This document shows, piece by piece, positions 1 through 9,245 of a DNA stretch of 64,000 bases (position 1 is the first letter of the stretch; each line of letters opens with the position of its first letter). The notes beneath the pieces were generated by a model. It made no database searches and was not told the origin of the DNA. It was given only the letters and a program-made list of their open reading frames with translations. The position numbers and the translations under genes are program-made. This stretch comes from Vibrio sp. VB16 (GTDB taxonomy: Bacteria; Pseudomonadota; Gammaproteobacteria; Enterobacterales; Vibrionaceae), in assembly GCF_015594925.2 (NCBI RefSeq), contig NZ_CP087590.1:1984001-2048000 (forward strand), read 5' to 3'.

Positions 1-1187
1 ACGGAAAACTGCACCCAGTGCAGCAGGCCGTTGTTGATAATCATGGTACACAATGTGGCTTCTGCACTCCCGGTATTGTGATGTCTCTGTATGCGCTTTC
101 TAAACAAAAAAAACGCCCAGAAAATCCGCCGGATTATCTTTCTGGCAATCTTTGCCGTTGTACTGGTTACGGCCCGTTGATTAAAGCGGCAAACCTCATC
201 GCTGATATCGGTATTGACGACCCAATAAGTCAAGACGAAGACACACTTGTCGAATGGATGCATTCGATAGAACCACAGAACACGGTCAATTATTGGAAGC
301 CATGTGATCGAGAAACGCTTGGCAAACTTCGTACCAAACATCCAGATGCAAAACTGATTGCGGGTGGTACAGATTTAGCTCTTGAGGTAACCCAGCAATT
401 ACAGCGTATAGACAAGATGATTGATCTCTCCGATGTGAAAGATTTACAAGGTATAACAAAAACCAAGTCAGGCTGGAGAATTGGATCCGCCGTGCTGCTT
501 TCAAAATTACACGCTTTTATGCGTGAACATTACCCAAGCACAGACGAGTTAATTGAGCGATTGGGTAGCCTCACTATTCGAAACCGAGGTACGCTCGGTG
601 GCAGTCTGGGTCATGCTTCACCTATCGGGGATGTGGCGCCATTACTTATCAGCTTAAATGCCCGTATCGAAATCGATAACGGCAAAAAGAAGCGACTATA
701 CGCGCCGGAAGATTACATTACTGGTTACCGTGAAACCCTTATCAAAGACGATGAATGGATAAGTGCAATCCATATTCCTATATTGGCCCCGAATCAAAAA
801 CACGCCATCTATAAGATCAGTAAACGGTTCGAAGACGACATCGCTACCGTTGTTTTGGCGATTAACCTGACCTTGGGAAGTGATAACCGTATTAAGGCTT
901 GTATTTTATCTGCCGGGGGTATCGCGGCAAAATCTGTTCGACTTTCGCAACTCGAAGGCCTTTTTGTCGGCCGTCATTTCACCTCTGAGTTGGTCCGTAA
1001 AGTACAAAAACTCGTACCAAACGTTATTGCGCCCATTGGTGACGTAAGGGGCAGCGCGGAATATCGTATACAGCTTGTGCAAAACCTCATTCAGCGCTTT
1101 TATCTGGAATGTCATCAGGTCCCAACAAGGTTGAACACTCCACTCCATTCATCCAATGAAAAGAGTACAAAAGAGGTTAATCAATAA
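1..1187 (+). CDS. xdhA: Xanthine dehydrogenase small subunit (FeS/FAD), 5'-truncated by window edge
   Basis: The gene enters from the left edge; the first in-frame codon is at base 3 and the reading frame is open before the GTG at 18, so the true start lies outside. The visible N-terminal part carries the second [2Fe-2S] cluster signature (QCGFCTPG, then CRCTGY about 30 residues later). An FAD-binding domain of the molybdopterin dehydrogenase type follows, with GGTDLALE and the conserved GGSLGHASPIGD stretch. Such subunits pass electrons from the molybdenum centre through FeS clusters to FAD when hypoxanthine or xanthine is oxidised to urate in the cytosol. The stop codon overlaps the xdhB start by one base (TAATG). 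High confidence. Confidence 0.95.
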   Translation, partial: GKLHPVQQAVVDNHGTQCGFCTPGIVMSLYALSKQKKRPENPPDYLSGNLCRCTGYGPLIKAANLIADIGIDDPISQDEDTLVEWMHSIEPQNTVNYWKPCDRETLGKLRTKHPDAKLIAGGTDLALEVTQQLQRIDKMIDLSDVKDLQGITKTKSGWRIGSAVLLSKLHAFMREHYPSTDELIERLGSLTIRNRGTLGGSLGHASPIGDVAPLLISLNARIEIDNGKKKRLYAPEDYITGYRETLIKDDEWISAIHIPILAPNQKHAIYKISKRFEDDIATVVLAINLTLGSDNRIKACILSAGGIAAKSVRLSQLEGLFVGRHFTSELVRKVQKLVPNVIAPIGDVRGSAEYRIQLVQNLIQRFYLECHQVPTRLNTPLHSSNEKSTKEVNQ

Positions 1188-3553
1188 TGCGTAAATTAAC
1201 CCATTTAAACCCGGTAAGTGGCGAAAAACAAATGCGCTCGTCAAACATTGTTGGCCAAAGTTACAAACACGAAAGTGCCATTAAACAAGTCACTGGTGAC
1301 GCGGCATTTCTAGACGACTACCCAACCCCTAAAGGGTGTTTGCATGGTGCCGTCATAACCGCATCTATTGCAAAGGGGAAGATAACAGCGCTTGATCTTT
1401 CTCCCGTAAAAGCGATGCCTGGTGTCGTCGCGGTTTATGGGTATCACGATATCCCCGGAAAAAAAGATATCGGTCCAATTGTCAAAGGCGACCCACTACT
1501 CAGCGATAACGAAATAAAGTTCTATCAACAACCAGTCGCACTTGTATTGGCTCGAAGCCATGTTCAAGCAGTAAAAGCCGCAAAGAAAGCTCAGATTGAA
1601 TACGATATCGATCTGAATCCTATCCTTGATTGTGTGAGAGACGGCAATCAAGCAGAAGTGTTGCCTGCAAATACCATGGGAACACCAGTGTCAGTCGAAC
1701 AGTTTGAAAAAAGTGACATCGTTATTTCTGGTCAACAGCATATTGGTGGGCAAGAGCACTTCTACCTTGAAGGGCAGATAAGCCTTGCAGAACTCACCGA
1801 AGACAAGGGGATATTTTTACGCACCTCAAGCCAACATCCAACCGAGGTACAAACACTCGTCGCCGAAGTGCTCGATATTCCATTTAACAAAGTGACCGTA
1901 GATATGCGTCGAATGGGCGGAGGCTTTGGAGGCAAAGAAACACAAGCTGCTCAATGGGCGTGTTTAGCCAGCATGGGCGCATTGTTGTCTGGTAAAGCGG
2001 TAAAAATTCGACTCCCCCGATCCACGGATATGTCGGTAACGGGTAAACGCCATCCGTTCTTCAATCAATATAAGATTGGCGCAAATAAACAAGGCGTTAT
2101 CGAGTCCGTCGCATTAGAAGTGAATGGGTTATGCGGCCACTCAGCGGATCTTTCTGGTGCTATTGTCGATCGAGCGATGTTCCACAGCGATAATGCCTAC
2201 TTCCTCGCGAAGGCATCAGTCACGGGTAACCGACTGAAAACCGACACCGTTTCCCATACTGCATTTCGCGGATTCGGCGGGCCTCAAGGCATGATGGTGA
2301 TTGAACAAGCAATGCAAGACCTCAGCATTGCCGTGGGTGAAGATGCCCTCGATCTACGCCTTAAAAACCTTTATCGAGCAGGTAAAGACACCACTCATTA
2401 CGGGATGGCCGTTGAGCAATATAGAGAACTGAAACAGGTCATCACTCAGCTAGAAACTCGTTGCGACTATCGACAACGTCGAGAAGAAGTCGACGCATGG
2501 AATAAAGCCAATCCAATACTTAAAAAAGGATTGGCACTTACCCCTGTAAAATTTGGTATTGCATTTACCGCAACGCATCTAAACCAAGCCGGCGCATTGG
2601 TCCATATCTATACCGATGGCAGCGTGCAGGTATCTCATGGTGGTACAGAAATGGGACAAGGTTTGCATACCAAGATTCAGCAAATTGTGGCTCAAACTTT
2701 AGGCATTCCCTTTGAGTTGGTGCTAATCACCTCAACCAGAACCGATAAAGTGCCAAACACCTCGCCTACCGCCGCCTCATCGAGTACCGATCTCAACGGT
2801 ATGGCCGCGCACAATGCAGCAAAAGCGCTGAAATCTCGCCTAATAGAGTTTGCGTTGAAAGAGTATAAAGCCGTAGGAACCGAAGCAGACATTATCGATG
2901 GCGTGCTCGCTATCGGGGATAAGCAGATAGATTGGTATTCGTTGATTCAGCAGGCTTACTTAAACCGTGTTTCCCTCTCCGCTAGCGGGTTCTACAAAAC
3001 ACCAAAGATTTGGTATGACCCGAAAAAATCTATCGGTAGACCTTTTTTCTATTTCTCATTAGGTGCTTCTTGTTCAGAGGTGACTATCGATACCCTTACA
3101 GGTGAAATGCGGGTTGATAGAGTAGACATCTTACACGACGTCGGCAGCAGCCTTAACCCCGCGATCGACCTTGGTCAAATTGAAGGCGCATTTATTCAAG
3201 GAATGGGGTGGTTAACGACAGAAGAGTTGGTCTGGAACAAAGACGGTGCGCTGCTAAGCAACAGCCCGATGAACTACAAAATACCAACCATCGGCGACTA
3301 TCCGAAGCAGATGAATATCGACCTTTTCGATAAAGCAAACCCTGAGCACAGCATTTATCGTTCTAAAGCTGTCGGCGAACCGCCTTTCATGCACGCCATC
3401 AGCGTTTGGTGCGCCATCTACAATGCGGTTTCGTCTATTGGAAACCATACTTTAGCCGCTGAACTGAATGCACCTGCTACAGGTGAAGCCATATTAAAAG
3501 CCTGCGCAAAACAGTACGACAAATTTGGTCGGGAGGCGACCTATGCAAAATAA
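1187..3553 (+). CDS. xdhB: Xanthine dehydrogenase large subunit (molybdopterin-binding)
   Basis: At 788 residues this matches the usual length of bacterial XdhB. Visible signatures are GGGFGGKE at about 244-251, where the molybdenum cofactor binds, TAFRGFGGPQGM in the middle, a GTEMGQGLHTK segment, and a C-terminal VGEPPFMHA whose glutamate (about 731) matches the family's catalytic base. The enzyme hydroxylates hypoxanthine and xanthine to urate. The ATG overlaps the xdhA stop, indicating translational coupling. The C-terminus overlaps the xdhC start by 11 bases. The operon also encodes the XdhC insertion factor and the downstream urate-degrading enzymes, which agrees with purine catabolism rather than another substrate. 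Confidence 0.96.
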   Translation: MRKLTHLNPVSGEKQMRSSNIVGQSYKHESAIKQVTGDAAFLDDYPTPKGCLHGAVITASIAKGKITALDLSPVKAMPGVVAVYGYHDIPGKKDIGPIVKGDPLLSDNEIKFYQQPVALVLARSHVQAVKAAKKAQIEYDIDLNPILDCVRDGNQAEVLPANTMGTPVSVEQFEKSDIVISGQQHIGGQEHFYLEGQISLAELTEDKGIFLRTSSQHPTEVQTLVAEVLDIPFNKVTVDMRRMGGGFGGKETQAAQWACLASMGALLSGKAVKIRLPRSTDMSVTGKRHPFFNQYKIGANKQGVIESVALEVNGLCGHSADLSGAIVDRAMFHSDNAYFLAKASVTGNRLKTDTVSHTAFRGFGGPQGMMVIEQAMQDLSIAVGEDALDLRLKNLYRAGKDTTHYGMAVEQYRELKQVITQLETRCDYRQRREEVDAWNKANPILKKGLALTPVKFGIAFTATHLNQAGALVHIYTDGSVQVSHGGTEMGQGLHTKIQQIVAQTLGIPFELVLITSTRTDKVPNTSPTAASSSTDLNGMAAHNAAKALKSRLIEFALKEYKAVGTEADIIDGVLAIGDKQIDWYSLIQQAYLNRVSLSASGFYKTPKIWYDPKKSIGRPFFYFSLGASCSEVTIDTLTGEMRVDRVDILHDVGSSLNPAIDLGQIEGAFIQGMGWLTTEELVWNKDGALLSNSPMNYKIPTIGDYPKQMNIDLFDKANPEHSIYRSKAVGEPPFMHAISVWCAIYNAVSSIGNHTLAAELNAPATGEAILKACAKQYDKFGREATYAK

Positions 3554-4460
3554 TCACTCAGACGCTTTCAACCCGTTCACTGTAGGCTCTAAATTAACAT
3601 GGTTAGAGGCATGCCAATGGCTAGAACAACATGGAGAAGCCTATTGTATCGCCACCATTGTTGCTGAAGCTGGCTCGGTTCCTCGGGCAAACGGCAGTAA
3701 AATGGTTATATCAACCCATGCTCAGTTCGACACACTTGGTGGCGGTAACCTTGAGCGTCAAGTAATCAAGAAAGCACGAAAATTGTTAGACCATAAACAA
3801 GAAGGCGTGTCTATTGAACGCTTTTCGTTGACCGCGGATTTACAACAGTGTTGCGGCGGTGCGGTGCAGGTTATGCTTGAGAGCATAAACTGCCTATTGC
3901 CTAAGGTCGTTATTTATGGCGCAGGGCATGTGAGCCAAGCCTTGTGTACCATTCTTCAGCAGTTACCTTGCCATGTACGCGTTATCGATAATCGGCATGA
4001 ATGGATAGAGCAAGTAACGGTCTTAGGTGTAAAAGCCTATCAGCATGACTTTCCAATCGAAACCGTCAACAATCTCGATACAAAAAGCATCGTGCTTATT
4101 ATGACACATGACCATGCTTTAGATTTTGACTTGACGAAATTAGCGATAGAGAGAGACTGCTTTCCTTATATTGGCCTTATCGGTTCTCGAGGTAAGAAAC
4201 AACGCTTTGAGTTTCGCTTAAAAGAGCAACTCTCTAACCCTTCATTATTAGAACAACTCACCTGTCCAATCGGCCTTCCCGCCATTCAAGGGAAACTGCC
4301 GATGCAAGTTGCTGTCTCGGTTTCTGCCCAGCTCATGGCCCTTTTTGAATCAATCAAATCCGATTCAGCATATCAAGCAGAAGATCGCCCACGCAGAGAA
4401 AAACAGTGGCAACGAGCAAACGACACCAAAAAGATGCTGAAGAGGACTCCGCATGGCTAA
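3543..4460 (+). CDS. xdhC: Xanthine dehydrogenase accessory protein XdhC
   Basis: XdhC proteins bind and sulfurate the molybdenum cofactor and insert it into XdhB. The sequence (305 residues) has the typical N-terminal GSVPRANGSKMV stretch, a conserved QCCGG cysteine pair, a Rossmann-like GAGHVSQAL segment, and the MTHDHALD and GLIGSRGKK motifs of the XdhC/CoxI family. I place the start at the ATG at 3543, preceded by a GGGAGG ribosome site inside the end of xdhB. An upstream GTG at 3525 is in frame but lacks such a site. The 3' end overlaps uraD by 8 bases. It is the third gene of the purine operon. Confidence 0.93.
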   Translation: MQNNHSDAFNPFTVGSKLTWLEACQWLEQHGEAYCIATIVAEAGSVPRANGSKMVISTHAQFDTLGGGNLERQVIKKARKLLDHKQEGVSIERFSLTADLQQCCGGAVQVMLESINCLLPKVVIYGAGHVSQALCTILQQLPCHVRVIDNRHEWIEQVTVLGVKAYQHDFPIETVNNLDTKSIVLIMTHDHALDFDLTKLAIERDCFPYIGLIGSRGKKQRFEFRLKEQLSNPSLLEQLTCPIGLPAIQGKLPMQVAVSVSAQLMALFESIKSDSAYQAEDRPRREKQWQRANDTKKMLKRTPHG

Positions 4461-4965
4461 TCAACCCGCAGACAACACACTTTCCATCGATAGACCTCTG
4501 TTGGAGAAAATTTGTTCAAGCCAACGCTGGCAAACACTGCTTTTGACATCGTTATCTCCCAATTCTGGCGTGGCGTTAAGCAAAGAAAACGTGCTGGATA
4601 TGGCGGACAAAGCCTTTCGCCAACTAGAAGAGAAAGACTGGTTAGACGCCTTCGCTGGACACCCAATGATTGGTGATATCTCTAGCCTTAGAGAAAAATA
4701 CGCGCAAGGCAAAGACTTGAGTAAGAAAGAACAGAGTCAGGTATCGGGCGCTTGCGAAACGGTACTGCAATCGCTTCTTAAATTAAATCACGCTTACCTC
4801 AATAAATTTGGTTTCATCTTCATCGTCTGTGCCACCAATAAATCAGCTCAAGAGATGCGGGATATTTTGCAAATTCGATTCAACAATAGCCGTGTTGACG
4901 AGTTACTAAACGCCTCTGTAGAACAGAGAAAAATCAGCCATATTCGCATGGAGGCACTATTATGA
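4453..4965 (+). CDS. uraD: 2-oxo-4-hydroxy-4-carboxy-5-ureidoimidazoline (OHCU) decarboxylase
   Basis: UraD performs the last step of urate oxidation, decarboxylating OHCU to S-allantoin. The 170-residue product has the family's active-site GHPMIGD motif (His about 70), an adjacent SLREKYA segment, and the C-terminal NKFGFIFIVCATNKS block that shapes the substrate pocket. The ATG lies inside the end of xdhC behind a GAGGA ribosome site, and the stop overlaps the uraH start as ATGA. The neighbours supply the substrate: puuD makes HIU and uraH makes OHCU. Confidence 0.93.
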   Translation: MANQPADNTLSIDRPLLEKICSSQRWQTLLLTSLSPNSGVALSKENVLDMADKAFRQLEEKDWLDAFAGHPMIGDISSLREKYAQGKDLSKKEQSQVSGACETVLQSLLKLNHAYLNKFGFIFIVCATNKSAQEMRDILQIRFNNSRVDELLNASVEQRKISHIRMEALL

Positions 4966-5285
4966 GCAGCTTAAGTTGTCATGTACTCAATACCACCCAT
5001 GGTATTCCTGCTTCTTGTATCGAAGTAGAACTCACTCGATTTTCTCAACATGAGAGTCTGCAAAAAGGCATCACAGATCAGGACGGTCGCTTTCAGTTTG
5101 ATGCCGTCACACTTAAAAAAGGACGATACACCCTTAAGTTTCACACCGAGCAATACTGCCAAAATCAGTTCGACGATTGTTTTTTTCCTGTGGTAGACGT
5201 GCATTTTGTTGTAGAAGATGAACGTCACTATCATGTTCCTTTGTTGCTCTCTCCATTCTCTTATTCAACCTATAGAGGGAGTTAA
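4962..5285 (+). CDS. uraH: 5-hydroxyisourate hydrolase (transthyretin-like)
   Basis: This 107-residue protein hydrolyses 5-hydroxyisourate to OHCU. It shows the hallmark C-terminal tetrapeptide YRGS of HIU hydrolases, the N-terminal CHVLNTTHG segment (His about 7) and the HYHVPLLLSPFSYSTY block carrying the second active-site histidine. There is no signal peptide, so it is cytosolic. It starts at an ATG overlapping the uraD stop by four bases behind GGAGG, and ends one base before guaD. Its place between uraD and guaD fits a single polycistronic purine-degradation unit. Confidence 0.93.
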   Translation: MSSLSCHVLNTTHGIPASCIEVELTRFSQHESLQKGITDQDGRFQFDAVTLKKGRYTLKFHTEQYCQNQFDDCFFPVVDVHFVVEDERHYHVPLLLSPFSYSTYRGS

Positions 5286-5286
5286 T

Positions 5287-6654
5287 ATGCTTAGACAAGT
5301 CCATCGGGGAAGTCTATTGCACTTCCCCAAGCGCACCATCGATCCGGCCAAAAATTATCAATACTTTAATGACGGTGTGCTAGTGATACAGGAGGGAAAG
5401 ATTACCCATGTCGGTGAGGCCGAAACGTTTTTCAAACTGCCAGAGAATCAACAGCTACTCAATTATGGTGGCGTGGATCTGCACAAGGGATTAATCATTC
5501 CCGGAATGATCGACGGCCATGTACATCTACCGCAGATTGAGATAATAGCCAGCTACGGAAAACAGCTATTAGATTGGTTGAATGAGTACACCTTCCCTAC
5601 CGAGAAAAAGTTTGCCGAAGTGGAATATTGCTATCGACAATCACGGTTTTTTTTAGAACAGTTGCTTTCTCACGGAACCACGACCGCGAGCGTATTTGCA
5701 ACGGTCCACCCACACTCTGTTGATGCTTTTTTTGTCGCGGCTGAAGAGTTGGATGCAAGGATGATCTGCGGAAAAGTCATGATGGATAGAAACTGTCCTG
5801 ATTACCTTCAAGATACGCCTGAATCTGCTTATCACGACTGTAAAGTTCTCATAGAGAGATGGCACGGGAATGGCCGAGCCATGTACGCGATCACGCCTAG
5901 GTTTGCACCAACAAGCTCACCGGAGCAGCTTAAAAAAGCGGGACAACTTGCCGAAGAACACCCGGACGTCTTTATTCAGACTCACTTAAGTGAAAATTTG
6001 TCTGAAATAGAGTGGATAAAATCCCTTTATCCTAAACACAAAGATTATCTCGATATTTATCAAAGCTTCGGCCTAGCACGCGACCGTTCACTATTCGGTC
6101 ACTGTCTTCACCTGCAAGACCGCGAGTATAAAGCGTTAGCGGAATCGGGTTCTACCATCACCTTTTGTCCTTCTTCTAATCTATTTCTTGGTAGCGGTTT
6201 ATTCAATTACCAAAAAGCAAAAGACCACAATATTCCAATATCTATAGCCAGCGATATTGGCGCAGGAACAAGCCTAAGCTTATTCGCAAATCAGTCGGAC
6301 GCCTACAAAATTTGTCAGTTACAAGGCATTAGCTTAGACCCATTTGAGTCCTTATATCGCTGTACTCAGGGCGCGGCCGATGCCATGGGCATATCCCACC
6401 TTGTTGGCAACCTTAATCCCGGAACCGAAGCCGATTTTATCGAACTGGATATCAAGGCTTCACCCATTCTTCATCAACGCTTGGTGCGCTGTAATAATCT
6501 ATCCGAGCAACTGTTTGCTATCTCAATGCTAAGTGATGAAAGAGTCATCGCGGCTACCTATCTGAATGGAAAACTCGTCTACAAAAAAGGAAGTAAAATA
6601 TGTGGCCACAACTCTACGAGTGGATTGCGCTATTTATCAAATGGTTCCACGTAA
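5287..6654 (+). CDS. guaD: Guanine deaminase
   Basis: Guanine deaminase converts guanine to xanthine, feeding the Xdh complex. The 455-residue protein has the amidohydrolase metal site GMIDGHVHLPQ (His about 78 and 80), a PRFAPTSSPEQ substrate segment, QTHLSEN, GHCLHL and the metal-binding aspartate in SDIGAGTSLSLF, all typical of GuaD. The start is the ATG at 5287 behind GAGGGA; an in-frame upstream start inside uraH (5218) is unlikely. Unusually, its 3' end overlaps the next gene by 55 bases, so the last 17 codons are dual-coded. Confidence 0.94.
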   Translation: MLRQVHRGSLLHFPKRTIDPAKNYQYFNDGVLVIQEGKITHVGEAETFFKLPENQQLLNYGGVDLHKGLIIPGMIDGHVHLPQIEIIASYGKQLLDWLNEYTFPTEKKFAEVEYCYRQSRFFLEQLLSHGTTTASVFATVHPHSVDAFFVAAEELDARMICGKVMMDRNCPDYLQDTPESAYHDCKVLIERWHGNGRAMYAITPRFAPTSSPEQLKKAGQLAEEHPDVFIQTHLSENLSEIEWIKSLYPKHKDYLDIYQSFGLARDRSLFGHCLHLQDREYKALAESGSTITFCPSSNLFLGSGLFNYQKAKDHNIPISIASDIGAGTSLSLFANQSDAYKICQLQGISLDPFESLYRCTQGAADAMGISHLVGNLNPGTEADFIELDIKASPILHQRLVRCNNLSEQLFAISMLSDERVIAATYLNGKLVYKKGSKICGHNSTSGLRYLSNGST

Positions 6655-7811
6655 TTAGTGGCATTGCATGGATAGGGGCAAGCTTCTATTTCACGTGGTT
6701 AGACAACAGTATAGAGATGCCACCTAAATGGAAAAAAGACAAAGGTATTAAGGGCGATCTATGGGCCGTGCATGGCGGTGGTTTCTACGAGGTAACAAAA
6801 TACCAAGTTGGTCCAGAAACAATACCAGGAAACCTACATTGGTTTAAATGGGAAGCCTACACCACATGGATGACGGGCTCCGTATTGATGATCTGGATGT
6901 ATTATCTTAATGCGCAGGCCTATCTTATCGACCCAAGGGTAATGACACTCTCCACCACAGCAGCCGTTAGTTTGGGGGTCGGGACTATCTCGGCGGGTGT
7001 GGTCTGTTATGAAGCGTTATTACGTTCACCATTAGCCAGGAATCGAACACTCTTTGTTGTTTCACTTACCGTTGCAGGTGGGGCGTTTTTCTTCGTCTTC
7101 ACCGAATTCTTTAGCGGACGTGGTGCGTTTATCCATATGGGTGCGCTAATAGGCTCGATTATGGTGAATAACGTCTGGCATAAGATCATCCCCGGCCAGC
7201 GAAAAATGGTGGCGCAAGTCGCGGCAGGCGAACCTGTCGACCCGGCTCCAGGTTTAGAAGGTAAGAGGCGCTCGATTCACAATAATTACCTTACACTACC
7301 CGTTATTTTCTTAATGATAAGTAACCATTACCCAATGATCTATCAACATGAATTTAACTGGTTGGTTGCCCTGTTAATCATGGTAATCAGTGCTTGGATT
7401 CGACACTACTTCAATCTAAAACACACCGGTAAAAATAAGCCAAGTGTTTTGATTTCCGGTATTGCGGCTATGTGTCTGCTCGCGGTGGTTATCAGCATTC
7501 CTTCTAATACGCCGAAGGAGACAGCAGCAGGACAAATAAGTGAGGTAACCCCGCTGACGACAGTGCAAGGTTCAGTAAAGGCTATTATTTCGTTGCGCTG
7601 TGCAAGTTGCCACAGTAGCAACCCAACCGATGACGTCTTTGTCGTCGCGCCGTCTGGCGTCGTTTTTGATAGCTGGCAAGATATTGAACGCTGGGCACCA
7701 AGGATTTTAGCACGTTCAGTCGACACCGCTGATATGCCATTTTTAAATAAAACCGGCATGACAGATGAAGAGAGAAGCCTACTTAAGCAACTGTTAAACC
7801 AAACCAAATAG
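6600..7811 (+). CDS. puuD: Membrane urate oxidase/hydroxylase with C-terminal cytochrome c domain (PuuD type)
   Basis: PuuD-type enzymes oxidise urate to 5-hydroxyisourate at the inner membrane and replace soluble uricase. The 403-residue protein begins with a helix containing WFHVISGIAWIGASFYFTW and has about eight hydrophobic segments. After a final membrane helix (about 280-300) comes a periplasmic domain with a c-type haem site CASCH (334-338) and a probable axial methionine in ADMPF (about 379). An AAGGAAG ribosome site sits before the ATG at 6600, inside guaD. This completes guanine-to-allantoin conversion in one operon. Electrons presumably go to the respiratory chain through the cytochrome domain (inference). 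Confidence 0.9.
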   Translation: MWPQLYEWIALFIKWFHVISGIAWIGASFYFTWLDNSIEMPPKWKKDKGIKGDLWAVHGGGFYEVTKYQVGPETIPGNLHWFKWEAYTTWMTGSVLMIWMYYLNAQAYLIDPRVMTLSTTAAVSLGVGTISAGVVCYEALLRSPLARNRTLFVVSLTVAGGAFFFVFTEFFSGRGAFIHMGALIGSIMVNNVWHKIIPGQRKMVAQVAAGEPVDPAPGLEGKRRSIHNNYLTLPVIFLMISNHYPMIYQHEFNWLVALLIMVISAWIRHYFNLKHTGKNKPSVLISGIAAMCLLAVVISIPSNTPKETAAGQISEVTPLTTVQGSVKAIISLRCASCHSSNPTDDVFVVAPSGVVFDSWQDIERWAPRILARSVDTADMPFLNKTGMTDEERSLLKQLLNQTK

Positions 7812-7840
7812 GCTCAAAACAAGCTTTATTCTAGACGCAA

Positions 7841-8710
7841 TCATGTGCAAATAAGCGTATCTATAAATTGTTGTCTCACCGGATCTTGATAGCTGTCATT
7901 CCAGATTAAACCGACATCCCATTTTGAGCTGGAGCCACTTAATGGGATGTATCTAATTTGTGGCTGGCCCAATAATTTTGCGCTGGCTGGAATAACCGTA
8001 TATCCCAGCCTTGCTGAAACTAGAGACAGAAGCGTTAAAATATCGTCAGACTCTTGTTCCACATTCAATTGCAATTGATTGTCGCGAAGAAACGAATCTA
8101 TTTGCCCGCTAAGCCCCTGCCCTCTGGCTGGGGTAAGTCGCATATAGTTCAATTGGGAAAGTGATTTCCAATTATCCTTACTGTCTATCCATTCACCTTC
8201 ATGCACAGCCACAACTAATCTATCCGAAAAGAGCCGAATACTTTTTAAGGGAGGACTAACAGGTAGTCGATTAAAGCTTAGCTGAAGCTCGCCACTCAGA
8301 AGCAGCTTTGTCTGATGGTGCGACGGTATATCATTCAATGTGACATGCACGTCTGGAAAATTCTGTTTAAAAGTAGAAATATATTTAGGGGCTTGGTGGT
8401 AGGTAGAAATCCCAAAACCGATACCTAAATGCCCTTTCGTGCCGTCGGTAACCGACCTTGTAAGTGCTTCAAAAGATGTAAAGCTTGCAACCAATCGTTT
8501 TGCTTCCGGAAGAATCGTTTTACCCACTTGCGTTAAGCTCGCACCACTTCGGCCTCGTTCGAACAATATTGAATTTATGTCGTTCTCTAAACGCTGAATC
8601 TTCTTGGTTAATGCAGACTGAGTGATAAATAGTTGCTCGGAAGCCATCCGGTAGTTACCCGATTTAGCTAGCTGACAAAATGCGCGTAGCTGATCTATAT
8701 CCATTCCCAT
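7841..8710 (-). CDS. LysR-family transcriptional regulator
   Basis: The 289-residue product has a typical LysR N-terminal winged helix (MDIDQLRAFCQLAKSGNYRM, then SQLFITQSALTKKIQRLE-type recognition helix) and a C-terminal substrate-binding-like effector domain. It is convergent with the purine operon, ending 29 bases from puuD, and divergent from the small gene at 8792. Control of either the purine genes or the 8792 unit is possible. LysR regulators usually act on the divergent gene, so position favours the latter. The ligand is unknown. Confidence 0.88.
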   Translation of the reverse strand: MGMDIDQLRAFCQLAKSGNYRMASEQLFITQSALTKKIQRLENDINSILFERGRSGASLTQVGKTILPEAKRLVASFTSFEALTRSVTDGTKGHLGIGFGISTYHQAPKYISTFKQNFPDVHVTLNDIPSHHQTKLLLSGELQLSFNRLPVSPPLKSIRLFSDRLVVAVHEGEWIDSKDNWKSLSQLNYMRLTPARGQGLSGQIDSFLRDNQLQLNVEQESDDILTLLSLVSARLGYTVIPASAKLLGQPQIRYIPLSGSSSKWDVGLIWNDSYQDPVRQQFIDTLICT

Positions 8711-8791
8711 TACTCATGCATAATTGAATTAAATTCATTATATGGAATGCTTAAATGAGGTTAAAGTTATTTCACAACCTAATGGAGAATA

Positions 8792-9037
8792 ATGACTATG
8801 AGTAAATCCACATTTGCACTGCTATCAGCAAAAGGGCTGGTTATTCCTCAAAATTTAGAGGACGACGAAGCTGGCGCGGTTATTTGTTCAATGATGAAAG
8901 ATAAAGCCATCATATTACCCTTTATTTGCCATGCAGAAGACAGTAGAGATGCGCTTGAAATTTACAATGACAAAGTAAAAGGTAATCTCGATCTTTTTAC
9001 CGTTTTCTTAGGTAAGGAGTCGTTCGATGTCCGCTAG
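8792..9037 (+). CDS. Small hypothetical protein (81 aa)
   Basis: I do not recognise this 81-residue protein. It has no signal peptide or membrane helix, is mixed alpha/beta with acidic patches (EDDEAG, AEDSRDALE), and ends in DLFTVFLGKESFDVR. A GGAG site precedes the ATG at 8792, with an alternative ATG at 8798. It is divergent from the LysR gene, 81 bases away, and its last 11 bases overlap the start of the HAD relic behind an AAGGAG site, so the two probably formed a coupled pair. Probably a real gene given spacing and ribosome site; function unknown. Confidence 0.55.
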   Translation: MTMSKSTFALLSAKGLVIPQNLEDDEAGAVICSMMKDKAIILPFICHAEDSRDALEIYNDKVKGNLDLFTVFLGKESFDVR

Positions 9038-9245
9038 AATGGAAGCCGTACTGTTCAATATGGATGGGACGCTAATTGATTCCAAACCCATTATTGAACA
9101 GGCATGGCGATATGTAGCGCAAGAACATGGCATTGAGTTAAGTAGGACTACCATTGAGCAACATATTCATGGTAGAAGTGGCAACTACCCTGATTTTATA
9201 GCACTATTGAATGTTCAACAGAACACGTTATTTAATCCGCCATAA
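9027..9245 (+). pseudogene. Truncated HAD-family phosphatase remnant
   Basis: The 72-residue translation starts like a beta-phosphoglucomutase/phosphatase HAD protein (AVLFNMDGTLIDSKPIIEQAW) but stops after about 60 family residues; intact members are about 200-230 residues. The nucleophilic aspartate of the DxDGT motif is replaced by asparagine (NMDGT), so even the retained motif would be inactive. The 3' end runs into the oppositely oriented gene at 9232, suggesting that a deletion joined these segments. The retained coupled start behind AAGGAG indicates it was once an expressed gene. Decay is inferred from truncation plus the lost catalytic residue. Confidence 0.65.
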
